Assembly: GCF_043641665.1 (NCBI RefSeq) | Contig: NC_092190.1 | Location: forward strand, 14,878,048-14,942,047 | Reading direction: 5' to 3' | Length of the DNA: 64,000 nucleotides | DNA from: Enoplosus armatus | Lineage: Eukaryota > Chordata > Actinopteri > Centrarchiformes > Enoplosidae | Shown: positions 43,514 through 56,375 of the stretch, piece by piece | Layout of the letters: each line of letters starts with the position of its first letter | Position numbering within the stretch: the stretch's first letter is position 1 | Notes under the pieces: model-generated | What the model saw: only the letters and a program-made list of their open reading frames with translations | Database searches by the model: none | What the model was told of the DNA's origin: nothing | Translations under genes and position numbers: made by a program

Positions 43514-46500
43514 TACTCGCCTGTAAAGGTAAAGAGGCAACCAGGCAGGGTGCTGTCAAGTGGTAACTAGTAATGAGATGGTGATGATTAAACTTATACA
43601 TGCTTGCCAACCTCTGGCACTGACGGAGGCTTGATAGAGTACTGTTCAGAGGTATGTGTCTTATTGCTGTTAATGGACCACCGTAACTCCAAATCATTTT
43701 CCCTCATGGATAGAAGTTGATCACTATAAATATCACTCTTACCTGATGATTCTGCAGCATTTGCAGTGGCAGAGTAGGTACATTGCCTCAAAATAAGTTC
43801 CCTAAACTGTAATGGCGAGACTGCATTATACTGCGTGATAAAGTGTGCACAGGCCGAGGGAATGGAGACAAAAACAAAGCTTATGTGTGTGAGAGAGAGG
43901 GTACAAGAACAAAACAAGTTGGAGAAAATGGTAAGATGCTGCTGTGTCAAACTTTTTCAGTTTCACAGTCAAGAGTCAAAATCACATTCTTTGCAACACT
44001 GAGACTTCACACAACCACCTGAAATGAAGAAATACCCATACAAAGAAGCTATCACCATACCTGACAAACTCACTCACAAGGTGATTACAGATGCAATATT
44101 TTAGGGAAAATAAGAACTGTGAGAGAAAACCATGATCTCAATTCTGAGTGAGTGATTTTCACTCTTATTTTATCCACTATTGAAGCCATACTTAATAACA
44201 ATAGTTTGGATTCTGTCACACAAGCTAGTGTGAATTTCTCATTGATTGTGGTTTACTGTAGAACCCAGTTATGTCCTGAGGCTGCAAGATTCGCCCAGTT
44301 TGCTGCTGATCCCATTTTTGCCTGACAAGCTAGCAGTTGTCCAAGACTTCTATGGCTACTGGACTAGATATTGAAACAAATTTCAATATCCAACTAATTT
44401 CTAGTCTCATGACACTCATTTTATAGTCCAATTCCCCCAAATGCATGGACACCAATTGCATATTTTCCCCAGGTCCTTAAAAAGCCATAAAAATATCTTT
44501 TGCAAGGTCCATTTTCATCCAACAGAAGCGCCATACAAAAACATGTTATATAGACCTATTATACAATCAAACCTGAATCAAGGTCATAGGCCTGCAGACT
44601 ACGTGGGGTTTGTGGATAGCTTTGGTGGCCAGAAGTTTCACAAAAGCTCTTTTTATAAAGTATGAGTGTACAGGAAACTCCAGTGAGTTGGCCTACAGAG
44701 TTTGTCAAGGAAAGACCACTCTGCTTACTGGTCCTGACTCATTCCTCTCTGTGGTCACTCACTCCCACCACCAACTCATGAAGAGAGAACGTCCACTGGG
44801 CTCACCCAGCGAGTTCAGCCTATTGTTAAGCAAAACCAAACATTTGATGAATGTGGAATCACGCTCTACATTAAGAGCTTTGAGAACATGTAGGATTTAG
44901 GGCGATTACTGCTGGTTAGCTCTGTAATAGGATCCTAAAGAGAAGAATGTTGAGCCTTGGAGCGAGCTCGCTGGCTGCTGTAGCTGTCCAGTTTGGAGAT
45001 AAAGAGGCAGCTATGTGGTGCCCCTGCCATAGTGGAGGATAGAACGTGGAGGGTCATAAATATTTCAAGGGTGTGCCTCAGAGCGGATTACAGCTTCAGA
45101 TTCTTGTGCTGCTCTCATATGCTTCTGCCTGTATGTACGAGTCTGTGTACATGGAGGTGTGTGTATGTTTGGTCCATTTATTTTTTGCTTGCGTCCATGG
45201 GTGGATTGTTAAGGAGCTCCTTTCCATTTATTAAGTACAAACCGCAGAGTTTCATTTTAGCCCAACAATGATCCGCTACTGTAGGTCCTGCCTGTTTGCT
45301 TTCTTTACAGTATTCAACATCCTGTCTCTGTCTTTATAGGAGCCATGAATATTTAATGGTCTACACTGTGGGAATGTAATATGTAGAAAAACTATGTCTT
45401 TTCTGTCTTTGTTTACTCAAGTGTTTAAGATTTTTTTTTTTGGTGTGCCTATGGCTTTCCTTGTTGGAATTGCTCATTTAGGTTTTCAGTATTGTTATCA
45501 TTATAAATTGATCTGTTGTTTTAGTAATTGAAAAATAGTAGTTATTGATTACAATGTTGTTTTCAATCCACTTATTGCTTAATCAGTGATTTTTGTTTTA
45601 GTAACATCTTTGCATTATGAAGTCAGCACTAATATAGTTTCAGTAATGATTGTAATTCCCAGCTGCCATGTACGTCCCTGTGGAAGTATTTTGGGGGCTT
45701 TCGGCTCAGACAGGTTTTAAAGTTTGTTCCGAAACTTGAGATACAAAAAGGTTTCTCTGCCTGCATGCCAAAAATATGACATTTAATTTTCTCAACTGAT
45801 TCAACTGATTCATGAAGTGTCACTGACTTACTGGTGCTATTTCAGCAGCATTTCATCGCCTATAGAGCTTTATTGCTATGGTTACAATGGATGACACATA
45901 ATCGCATAATTTGATTACACTGCTACACTCCAACAACCCACAACTTGTGACAGACAGCAGCATTTTCCAATATACACTGTAAGAAAGAAGAAAAATGCCA
46001 GTAAACACTTAGTTTCAGGGGAGCTTGATTGACGTTTAGTAATAGTCCCTTGTTAGTTGTCCACTTAATTTATTAAAGCTAAATCAATTCCCCATCATTT
46101 GTTCCAATATTTTCACGATTTCAGAGAAATGCAATGCCGTAATCTTAAAGGACATCAACCACTGAACATGTATGCTGACTAAATGGGTAGCTAACAACTG
46201 GTTTATTAATGTATTAGAACAACAAATGAACAGGCAGAATTACTATCCACATTTATTTTGGTATTGTCAATTAAATGTTACTGCTGGGTACGTTATATCA
46301 AAGCAGTTTGTTATGAGGCTCATTAATACATTGAAGCCCCAGATCATGAATTCTGCCTTTGCATTGGCCAACACCCAATACTTTTTTAGAAATCATACAT
46401 TTTCATCTTGTCACACAGTCTGCTATAATTTAGACGAATTATAATCTTAAATAGAGGGCTGTGGATTCTTTATCCTTAAACTACTGGCAGCTAAACTGGC

Positions 46501-48587
46501 TCCTACTTTATATACTATATGTCTCTCTGCATATTTATGTTGTCTTAAGTCCCATGTAGTTGTATTCCCTTAACTTTTTCAATCAGGCTATAGAAGCAGG
46601 AAGTTGCTCTTTTTCAAGCCCACCAGAGACTTGGCCCTTTGCTAAGACATCAATAGAAAGATGGTGCCAGCCTCCAGCTGGGCCACCATCCTGTCCATCC
46701 TGCCACAGAGAGACCACTGAGCTCTGCTATCTCTGATATCTCCACAGGTTCAGCATATTTCCTTCATTGTAGTAATGGCTACTAGGTACTGTGCCTGTCT
46801 GTCATGACACTGTGTCCTTGCTGCGAGAGAGATGGCATGTGCAGTGGAGAGCAGTGCTGTGCAGTGGGCACCGGCGCCAGGGAGATCTGCTGACCAAACA
46901 AGCCGCATGCCCCACTTCAAGGACACACTGCAAAATTCACTCAGCTCTGTGCACCGCATTCTTCCACCCAGCAAGGCTTTTGTTCTGCCAGCTTTCTGGT
47001 GTAAATTCTTTGCTGTCCATTCACCTACCTGTGTGTGTATCTGTGATCCCTCAGCCTGCCTGTGCCCATCTGGTGAGAACAGAGGCTTAGCATGAGAGTT
47101 GGATGGAAGCTAAGGACCCCCCAGCTAACACCACAACTCAATCTGGCCTCTCTCTGGTCCAATCACAGTAAAACACACATACAGAGTCCACCTCAGATAG
47201 CTAAATTCTCTCTAAATGTTGTGAAATACTCTCCCAAAAGATAAAGAATAGCATATTTTCTATTATTCATGTTTCCTGCACAAGTACAGTATGTTCACAT
47301 TGTACTGCAGTGTTTTCAAGGTGCTGAGTGAATTGCCTGCAGAGGATAGAAGTGGGCTGCAGGGCTGAGGTCACTGAGCTGTGCAGGGAGCCTTTATACT
47401 CTAGAAAGGTTTTCAGAGCCCAAGGTAAAAATGCATTAATAGTCCTTCATTACATCTCTATTTGTTCTCTTGATTATTATTCTCATTTAATATTTGATTT
47501 CTGTGTTTATCGCTGAAACATAATACACATTGCCTGACAGCCGAGCTGTACTGCCAACAGACTCATATGCCTTTTCACGCATTCATTCTGCGGCATGAGT
47601 TGAATACATTGCCTTGGCTGTTTTTATTCACATCTTAATGAAGAGTGGAACTTCAGTGATAATATTACAACCTCTTGAACTCTTTTTACTCCCTTCACTG
47701 TATTGGCTCCCTATTCACAAGTGAGCCTTTAATGGTGAGAACCTCTCGGGTTGATAATAAAGGCTGCAAATATGAAAACACCTCAAGAAGCATCACAGAT
47801 TCCTCTGACTGTTTATCAAATCCTCTGCTGTATCTTGTCACAGAGTGTTGATTATATTGCTATATGGAATCCCAGTTAAATAAGCTGCCAGTGTGTAATT
47901 AAAATGAGGGATCATAACTCATTCCAGAGAGGTGGTGTAATGATGTACTGGTCAGCGCATTGAACAACTATTAGCTTCTGTTGACCTTCTCGGGCCGGGA
48001 GCAAGCAGAGGTCAGCCTGCGCAGCATGACAGGACCGTGTGGAGTCTGTGAACTTAGCTTAGCAGCAGCTGGCCAACAAGCAGCGCTCTGCGATAGTATG
48101 GAGGAATCACTAGAAAGGGCCAACTTTTTGAGAATCCGAGATGGTTAACAGTGCTTATATAGGCTCATCTTTTTGGCAGGAAATGTGTAATTTTGATTCT
48201 TTCTTCTTTGTTGCCAAGTTAATTTTTTTATTTTGAAGCTGTAAAAAAGAAAAAACAGAAACAAGACTGAAGAGATGTCTGAGAAGACCATAAACGTAAA
48301 AGTTTACTTTTTTTTTTTTTCTTCTTTTGGTTCAATCAATGTCTAGGCCGACTCAGGTGTGGTGTGCAGATCAAAGACAAACGGGGCCTTTGTAGCAGCA
48401 GCAGGCAGCATTGTCAGCCTTTCTGGTGGAAAACAAACAGACAGAAAATGCCTGGAATGTTCTGTGACCTATCAACTTAACCATGAGGAGAGGGGTTTCC
48501 AAATCCCCACCACTGCTGGAGGGCACGACTACACACAACAAACAGACACACAGCATAGCAGGTTGTCCTAGCCTTTTAAAGAACAAG

Positions 48588-48603
48588 CCCCCCCCCCCCC
48601 CCC
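48588..48603 (+). repeat. poly(C) run
   Basis: Uninterrupted C homopolymer of about 14-15 nt; possible G-rich secondary structure on the other strand. Confidence 0.85.
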
Positions 48604-51182
48604 TCCGCTTTACCTCATTCCCTTAGGTGTCCCACTGGAATAAAGTAGGGAAGGAATAAAATAAAACTGTGTGAGTTTTTTGGTTGTGTGGCTAAAGCCA
48701 GGCTTTTTTTTCAAATATAAAACTTAACTCAGCTCACATACCAGAAAATGTGTTTTCAGCCTGTGTGCTCGCAGCAAGCAGACAGTTTTAGGTGAGCTCT
48801 GCTGCTGTTGCTCTCCAGAGACTGTTTCCAGTGTGTTATTCAAGGTGTACTTGTAGAGCCAGAAAGAAAAGAGGGACGCAAAGCGAGGGCAAGTCAGGAC
48901 TGCATTTAAAGCTCCTAAGGCATAACTGACAAACTGTGTCTCTTTCAGCATTTAACAATTACTAACCAATGTCTGTAAGACATAAGTTGTAAATCATCTC
49001 GATAAACATCGCAATAGACTGTTTTCTTTCCTGGTGCTGAATTGAAGCGCTTGAAGATCGTGCATATACATTTGAAGCAGTCTGGATTTAAATCAAATGT
49101 ACCCCGTAAAACCCTTCTTGTCCGAGTCAGTACCGTGCAGGTAGGAGATGAAGGTACAGCTGAAATAACTACTTAGTGATATTAAAACATCAAAGCAGTT
49201 AAAGGACAAGTTTTGGTTTATTACAACTTGGGTCTTTGTTTTGCAATTTGAATTTTTCTGTCATTTCTATTGGTAATAATAACTTTGTACAGTTTTCCTA
49301 TGCAATGAGGGACTATCACTGACATTTTGGGTGCGCTCGATATTCATTTCTTCCCTCCAAATAAAGTGGTTTTGAACTGTTTGCTTGTTTGCTTGTTCAC
49401 AGCCCGTCTGATCGTCTGACTGCTCATGTGTTGTCATGGCCAATAAAAATTATGGCCACTGCTGCGAACACGAGGCCCAAGCTGTAATATACTGAAATTA
49501 GCCATCAATGCTGAGATAAGGAGATAGTGACATGGAGAATTCCTTACTGCTGCTTGAACCTACACAACCATCTGCTGGGAGCCATACACATTTGAGAGAG
49601 ACAGTTGTAACTGAACTGCCTGCCTGAGTGCATGTTCGATACATTGTGGTTGAACATTATTGAATATCAGCTTCTGTTCTCACAAAGCACCTCTGCCTTG
49701 AAATAACAACACAATAAAAGGCTGAGACTGCCAGGGAAACTAGCGCCTCACCTCTCTTGACTGTTTTGTCTCCCTTCTGAAGATTTGGATACAACGGCCG
49801 ATGAGAGGCGGTTTCTTGATCAAAGCACAGTGGCAGGTTTTCCTGTGCAAGTTAATGTTATTCCTCTTCTGAGCAGCCTTTCTTCTTTCCCATATATTCT
49901 TTGTCTTCCCCTGTAACTATGAAAAGATAACTGAAAAATGTATTTATTTCTGTAAATTTGACATGCTTTTAGTGGCCTTTTTTTATAGTCAGGTACGACT
50001 TGCTATCTAAAGAGATCTCCAATCTCCATTCCTTAGTAATGATGTATGAACATGGGCTCTCATACTATGTATGTTCAAAGCCTAAAGTAATCACTGTGAT
50101 GTTTTCTCTGGCACTACCACGGACACACCAGATGCTTTTACCGATAAGGAGAAGGGTTTTACTCTGACTGAAGAACTTTTCTGAACCAAGCTCCTTACCT
50201 TAAACTGCATCTAACTTAACCAGTTGTATACTCATTGTATTCATGTTAATGACCCCCCTCCAAGTACCAAACACTAGTAAACCTTTATAATCTGTACTGG
50301 TCTGTGTATAGTATGTAGCTACTGAAATGAAATGCACCTTTTTGTCTCTGCATCCATCACAGTTGTGCTGCTAGTCAACACACCCTAGAGATTTTGAATA
50401 CCCTTTTTACACAGTGTTACTTGTGGAATCCCAGGCACTCGGGGAGGAACAATGACACAGATACAACTTTAAGCTGACCTGTAATCTAATATAACACATA
50501 CGCACACATACACACACACACACACATGCACACGTCACGTCTCAGTGCTCTTACTCACAACATTCTTGACATGGAGGTCACAGGCCTCTGCAGTCTGTGG
50601 GTGATGCTCATGGCTGCGGTGCCATAACGTGTGTGCGACTTGCCTCGTGATGACAGTTGGAGCTCAGTTGTTGAATCTCAGAAGTCTGCATCCCCTGTCC
50701 GCCCCCCCCCCTTTTGCCTCTATCTAAGTAAGTCTTTAGACAAGTATAAGACCCCTACCTTTCATAAACGTCTTCCTCTTCTTTGTATGAAGCGTTTCAG
50801 GTCATGAAGCAAACATTTGTGTGTGATTCTTTACAGTATTTGTGTCTAGACAAATACCAATGATTATTCATATGGTGTAAAAACTAGGTGATAATTGTTG
50901 CAGTATCACATCAGTACTAATAAAATAGACTTTTAGTTGCTTGAGGGCTTGTCTTGCTCTAAACTGTCTCTCAGCTGTAATCAAGAAAGCAACAGTGGGA
51001 TTGTGCTAGTTCATGATTCAGCATTGTCAATAATGCCAGATGATAACTGCAGAGAGCCCAGATATACTGTCCATGCTGCCTCCACCCTGTCTGCCATTAG
51101 GAGGGAGAAGCAGTCAAGTCTGAAATGCCAACAAGTGGTAGATAGCTACTGGGAGCCTCTCCTGGTGTGTCATGCCCCTGAT

Positions 51183-51183
<1 letters not shown>

Positions 51184-51269
<86 letters not shown>
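51184..51269 (+). repeat. (AC)43 microsatellite
   Basis: 86 nt of pure AC repeat. It is paired 57 bp later with a TG tract. Confidence 0.97.
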
Positions 51270-51271
<2 letters not shown>

Positions 51272-51322
51272 GAGTGCAAACTTTCTCCTTACTACTGCAG
51301 CCTCCAATTCTAATTGCCAATT

Positions 51323-51326
<4 letters not shown>

Positions 51327-51380
<54 letters not shown>

Positions 51381-51402
51381 CGTGTGCGTGTGCGTGCGTG
51401 TG
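51327..51402 (+). repeat. (TG)25 plus TG/CG variants
   Basis: 50 nt of pure TG to 51376, then CGTG/TGCG variants to 51402. Confidence 0.95.
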
Positions 51403-53664
51403 AGCCATATGACCTGAAGATCAGAAATCTAACCCATGACAGAGTTGCTGCTTCCTTGTCCCCTCCTCGTTATCTAATTTGATGAGACAAACAGAATTTA
51501 ATTTGACTGTTGTCGGCCAGGCCTATATTTAGCCATCAGGACATTAAATCATAGTACTCTGACGACCAGGTGACTTTACTTAATGCGGAGAGAGGAGAGT
51601 AGCAAGAGGAGGATGAGTTCCTGCACAATTGCCATGTCTGATGAAGCTCAATAGGACTAAAATGGGAAGGATTTACACATCAAGCTGGCTGTCAATGCAG
51701 AGAACACATCGCCTATATTACAACTGCATCCTGTAATTCCTCTTCTTGTGCTACCGTTTGTGCACTTTAAAATGAGTAGTTAACTTAAATGTTTGAATGA
51801 CTGTCATGTTGACCAAACTAAGCTCTTGAAAATGTACTGAAAAATGTAAAAATCAGTGGGGGTAACCACTCTGTTTCTATTTAAAGATGACATGCCTTTC
51901 AAGTCCACTCCAGACTTGCAGTTTGGTCTGGCTCTCTGAGGTTAAAGTTGGTCCTTCCAAGTCAAAACTATAAAGAGAGATGTATTTACATGTCTGTGTC
52001 CAAAGGGTCAGCTGAAGGGGAAGAAAAAAGGGAGGAAGAAAGGAGGTGGGAGGAATAATGAGGCTTGGATTTAAATTTCCCTTTGCATAGAAACAGCTGG
52101 AGTATGTCAGACCTCAGGGAAATCAACATTTGCCAGTTATTCATATTGCTTCTTTTTTAACCTGTTCGTACCAGATTTATGTGCTTTGCTACATAGACTA
52201 AAACAGGCTATACTAGTAACAATCGCAGGAAATTATTTCAAGTGTATCCTTTTTGGGATGACTTCCTCCTGATTATAGTTATCCTGATGCAGTAAATACC
52301 ATGTTGAAACAAATGCTTAGAATTAAGGCTATGTATTCCCAAACGCTGGATTCTTATATGGTGCATTCACTCAGGTGAAACAGTCACAGTGTCTGCAGTA
52401 AACTACATGTGTGCATATCGGCCTATGTAGCATTTTTGAAAAGGAGTTTGCAATCACTGTGCTTTTTGTAGATGCATATTGATCTAGCTTTGCATTCTTT
52501 CTGGGTCGTTACGGCAACAGTAGAGCTGACACACCTTATTCCCTCAGTCTGACTACTGGAAATATTATGCTTTATCAAAAGCACTTGCTTTTTACTGGCT
52601 TTTTGTGGCAGTGCATAATCCACTAAAAATGAAAGGCATGTTTTGAACTTTTTGTTTTTATTCACTACGACAGCGATTTCCAAAGAGCTATGCTAATAAA
52701 AATCATTAAGTATAATTCCAACATCTGCATTATATTTCACGCACTAAGTGTCATCACTACCCTTTCGTCCTCTTGAAGAGTTGTGAAGATGAACTGCCTA
52801 CAGGCCTCAGCAGTGTCGTCCTCAAGGCCTTGACCTCTGACCCACTGTTACTGATGCCGCGTCAGGATGAGCGCTGTATCCCCTGCAGGCCACAGAAGAC
52901 GAATGATAGGCTAATGCAGAGCTTCAGCAGGGCTGCCATCAATCTGCACTTTCTCTTTATGGCAAAAGGGATTGGCCGTTGGCTGGAGACCATGTGCTAC
53001 CGCCTCTGTCTGCCTAGACAATCATCTGAGACCCCTGACTCTGCTCTGTTATGTGTTTTTTGCCGTCGGCAGGCTTTGCACATGTATGTCTGTGCACATA
53101 AATACACACAAGTACCCCCCCCCCCCCCCACACACACAGCCTGTTTGTTGAGTTAGGCTGTGGGTTTGGCCCCTGGCTTACATGAGTATGAGGATAAGTG
53201 CATAAGCAGACCCTGTGCTGGCCGCTCTGTCTGTCTCTCTCTGGAACTGACCATTTCTTTTTGTTCCTAGTGTTTTTCTGTAAAGAATGATGGAGGGTCT
53301 GGAGCACTGAATGCCTTGCTCAGTGAAAAATGCTATTACAAGGCTTAGCAAGGACAAGAGTTTGTTTTTGTCTTAGAATCAGCTCCACTTGTTTTTGAAG
53401 TATTGGCTAACAAGTGAAACCCCACCCATAGCAATCACTGGTTCCATAAATAAGGGATATTTTGTCTGGTGTAATGGACTGGTATTTATTAATTACATTT
53501 TTAGAGATGTTTATTTTAAAACAATATGTAACAGCCGTTCATGCATTCCTGCAGTGAGTTCAAGAAACCTTTGGCTAGATCCTCAAGAAAGGCCAATAAT
53601 TCCTGAGGTTTGAATGAAACGTATTTAGTTCACCACTTGCATGTTGTTTACTGCACGACAAAAG

Positions 53665-53667
<3 letters not shown>

Positions 53668-53715
<48 letters not shown>
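53668..53715 (+). repeat. (CA)n microsatellite
   Basis: About 24 units of CA. Confidence 0.93.
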
Positions 53716-53718
<3 letters not shown>

Positions 53719-55590
53719 GGATGTCAGCCATACTAAAGTGTTACTTTGAAATAGCCCATTTTTGTGACACTCATTAAGTAACTTATACACAATGAGCTCT
53801 TGCTCCAAGCAGGTTGAAACTAAGAATAATTTGCAAATATTTGACTCAGGTCTGTTTGTATGCAACTTCACATAGTTAATTCCCAAAGAGACGTGCTTAA
53901 AACTCTTTAATTTCCCTAGCGAGGCAGAGGCTCCACCACATTAGCTAATAGAGGCCGATTAGCCTGCAGTGGAGTTGGCAGACGGTATCAGCTGGCTAGT
54001 GTTACTGAACAATATCACCACAGCTGACTCTCTCTGCCTTATCTTCCACATGTACTGGAAGAACAGCGAGCAGCCCTGCCGCTGCCTGGTCCGAAAGGCT
54101 GCCTGACTTTGAATTGTGGGCGTATGTGGAATGTGGGGCTGGAAAAAGGCCTGGGATGGCTTTGAGAAATTTTTAGAACAAGCATTTTATTCAGTTGTTT
54201 TCCCCATGTATGGGAAAGCAGTGAGAGCTGGCAGAATACCTCAGGAAGCTGGTGGACCTCAGGCTGTTGTCTGTTTGACAGACGTGAGCAAACAAGCCCC
54301 TGTGGTTGCTGCTATTCTGTTTGTTTGTTTGCATGCTATAACGCTCATTATGTATCATACATCTGCGCGATTGTTTAGCTACAAAATGTAAATGCTGTAA
54401 ATGCTGGGTTATTTCTCTGAAGGTACACCCCAAGGCTTTGAAGTTCCTTGTTTGTCAGAATAAAGGTTTACATACAGTTTAGCTTCGGGACATGTTGCGT
54501 TTCTCTGAGGCACATTACCGCATGTTATTGCAGCACAGATGTTCTGGAGCTGTCTGCTGTCGATCCCGTTCTTTCTTCTCTCCCTCACAGACAGTTTAAA
54601 GAGCGCCGAGGCTAACCTCAGCTCACCTTCGGCTGAAATCTACTGCATCTTTTCTGGGTTCATTTCTCTCAGTCTGCCTGTCAGATTCCTCACAGAGAGG
54701 CTCACTCGGGGGTTTGACCGCTGACAATAATGCTTGAGAGTCCAGTAGGGAGGGTATTGATTGAGGAGCTGGAGGGTGGAGAGGCAAAGTGATGGACCGA
54801 ATGAGGGAGATGGTGAAAAAGGGAGTAATGGCAGGCAGCGAGAGGGAGCATGGAGCATAGATATGTGGAAGTGAAAGATAGAAGGAAGATAACAAGAGCT
54901 GCCGAGTGACATAAAGAGATAAAGTACAGAACAAAGGATGAGAGTGTGAAGGTTGGAATAAGAGTAAGAGATATAAGAGAATATCTCTTCAATATGTTAA
55001 AAAAATATATATATATCATAATAGAGTGTTTTATCCATACACTGTAGCCTGTAGGCTCAGCCTTTATGTGTGTTTACAGACACATTGCTATTGCACCAAG
55101 AGGCTGGGAAATAAGCAATAATAACAATAATAAACAAACTGCTAAAACATTACGTCTCCCTTTGGCTGTTTCAAAGGCCTTCTCAAGTGTAGCTCTTATT
55201 GGATCTCTGATGCTAAGTAGCAAAAATAGGTTATCATTGAATGACCTTTCATGAGAGACTGAACAAAAATTGCAAAGGCTATAATCCCTGTGGCTTCCTG
55301 GTTGAGAACCGTCTTTCATATTTTCATACGCTGTGACTGCCGACAGATGAAAACAAAACAAACAGCAACTTAGCTTTGAATAGCTCGCCGTGTGTTTGTG
55401 TTTTTAGCAAAACAATTTGAATGGGATTCATTCATTCACAAGCCCTGAAACTAGAGGAGAGAAAGGGACATTTTTAATTATTTTCTGTTATCAGGGAAAA
55501 AAAGCTAATTAAACAGAAAAGGGGTTCTCTCACAAGACTGGAAGACTCATCCATTACTGTCATCATTGTGTATCAACATACAGTAGAAAG

Positions 55591-55592
<2 letters not shown>

Positions 55593-55636
<44 letters not shown>
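55593..55636 (+). repeat. (GT)n microsatellite
   Basis: About 22 units of GT. Confidence 0.93.
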
Positions 55637-55639
<3 letters not shown>

Positions 55640-56246
55640 AGACCAAGCCTTCAGGCTATGGGATAGGACTGTTAATGTCTCACTTTCAGCTCAGGTACAG
55701 CTTGTCCCAATGACAGAGGATGAGAAAGATGGTCCCAAAGCAATGCTGCATGGCATGAAATCACCTCACTGTAAAATGATCAGGCTGCTGGATGGCAAGC
55801 CAGCAGGTGTTTGTGAAAGTGATAGTTTGCACATGGTCACAGAGGAGAGGACACAACTGGTTCTTTTGAAGCGACAACATTAGAAGACTAAGATGTTAAA
55901 CTGATACTCTGCCCTTTTGAGTATCATTGTCGTATTAAAGTATCTGTGGCTAGCTTGAATTCAGTCAGTTATGTTTCAGTTAGAGCTGAAACCCTGTTAG
56001 TGTTTCCTGCAGCATTTTAGTGGATTTTATTCTTACATTTCTATGAAACATATTATTAGGCCTATTAAGCGGGAAATAGAATAAAGTCCTCTGAGTTTTT
56101 ACAAAGTAGAGACAAACAGCCTTATCAGTCACAATCAGGTGCGGGTGTGTGAGAAAAAAACTAATCACTGCATTTAGTTGAAGTCAATAGGTGTGATCAA
56201 CTGGGTGATGGGGTGGGGGGCACTTACCGGCTCCACTAACCTATTT

Positions 56247-56375
56247 CCTGACATGTCCAGGGTGTACACTTTTTGCCTTTTGGCTTTTTGCTCAATGCAT
56301 GCTGGGATAGGTTCCCGTCCCCTACGACCCTGCCCTGGATAAGTGGGTTTAGATAATGGATCGATAGATGGACGG
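56247..56375 (+). repeat. LINE (L2-like) 3' tail
   Basis: TCCAGGGTGTACACTTTTTG, TGCATGCTGGGATAGGTTCC, ACGACCCTGCCCTGGATAAG and a GGATCGATAGATGG tail form the typical 3' end of fish L2-type LINEs and the SINEs that borrow it. It is 5'-truncated with no coding sequence. Confidence 0.65.

Noticed and set aside
50937..51482. 181-residue plus-strand open frame
   Set aside because: Dominated by His-Thr and Val-Cys runs from the CA and TG tracts; not a gene.
52773..53156. 127-residue plus-strand open frame
   Set aside because: No family resemblance, no promoter or splice context. It ends in proline/threonine runs from C and CA repeats.
55593..55883. 96-residue plus-strand frame beginning in a GT repeat, with an acceptor-like TTACAG before ACCAAGCC
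   Set aside because: Considered as the second dip2 exon, but the translation does not contain the expected DITQKGYEKK block or any known domain.
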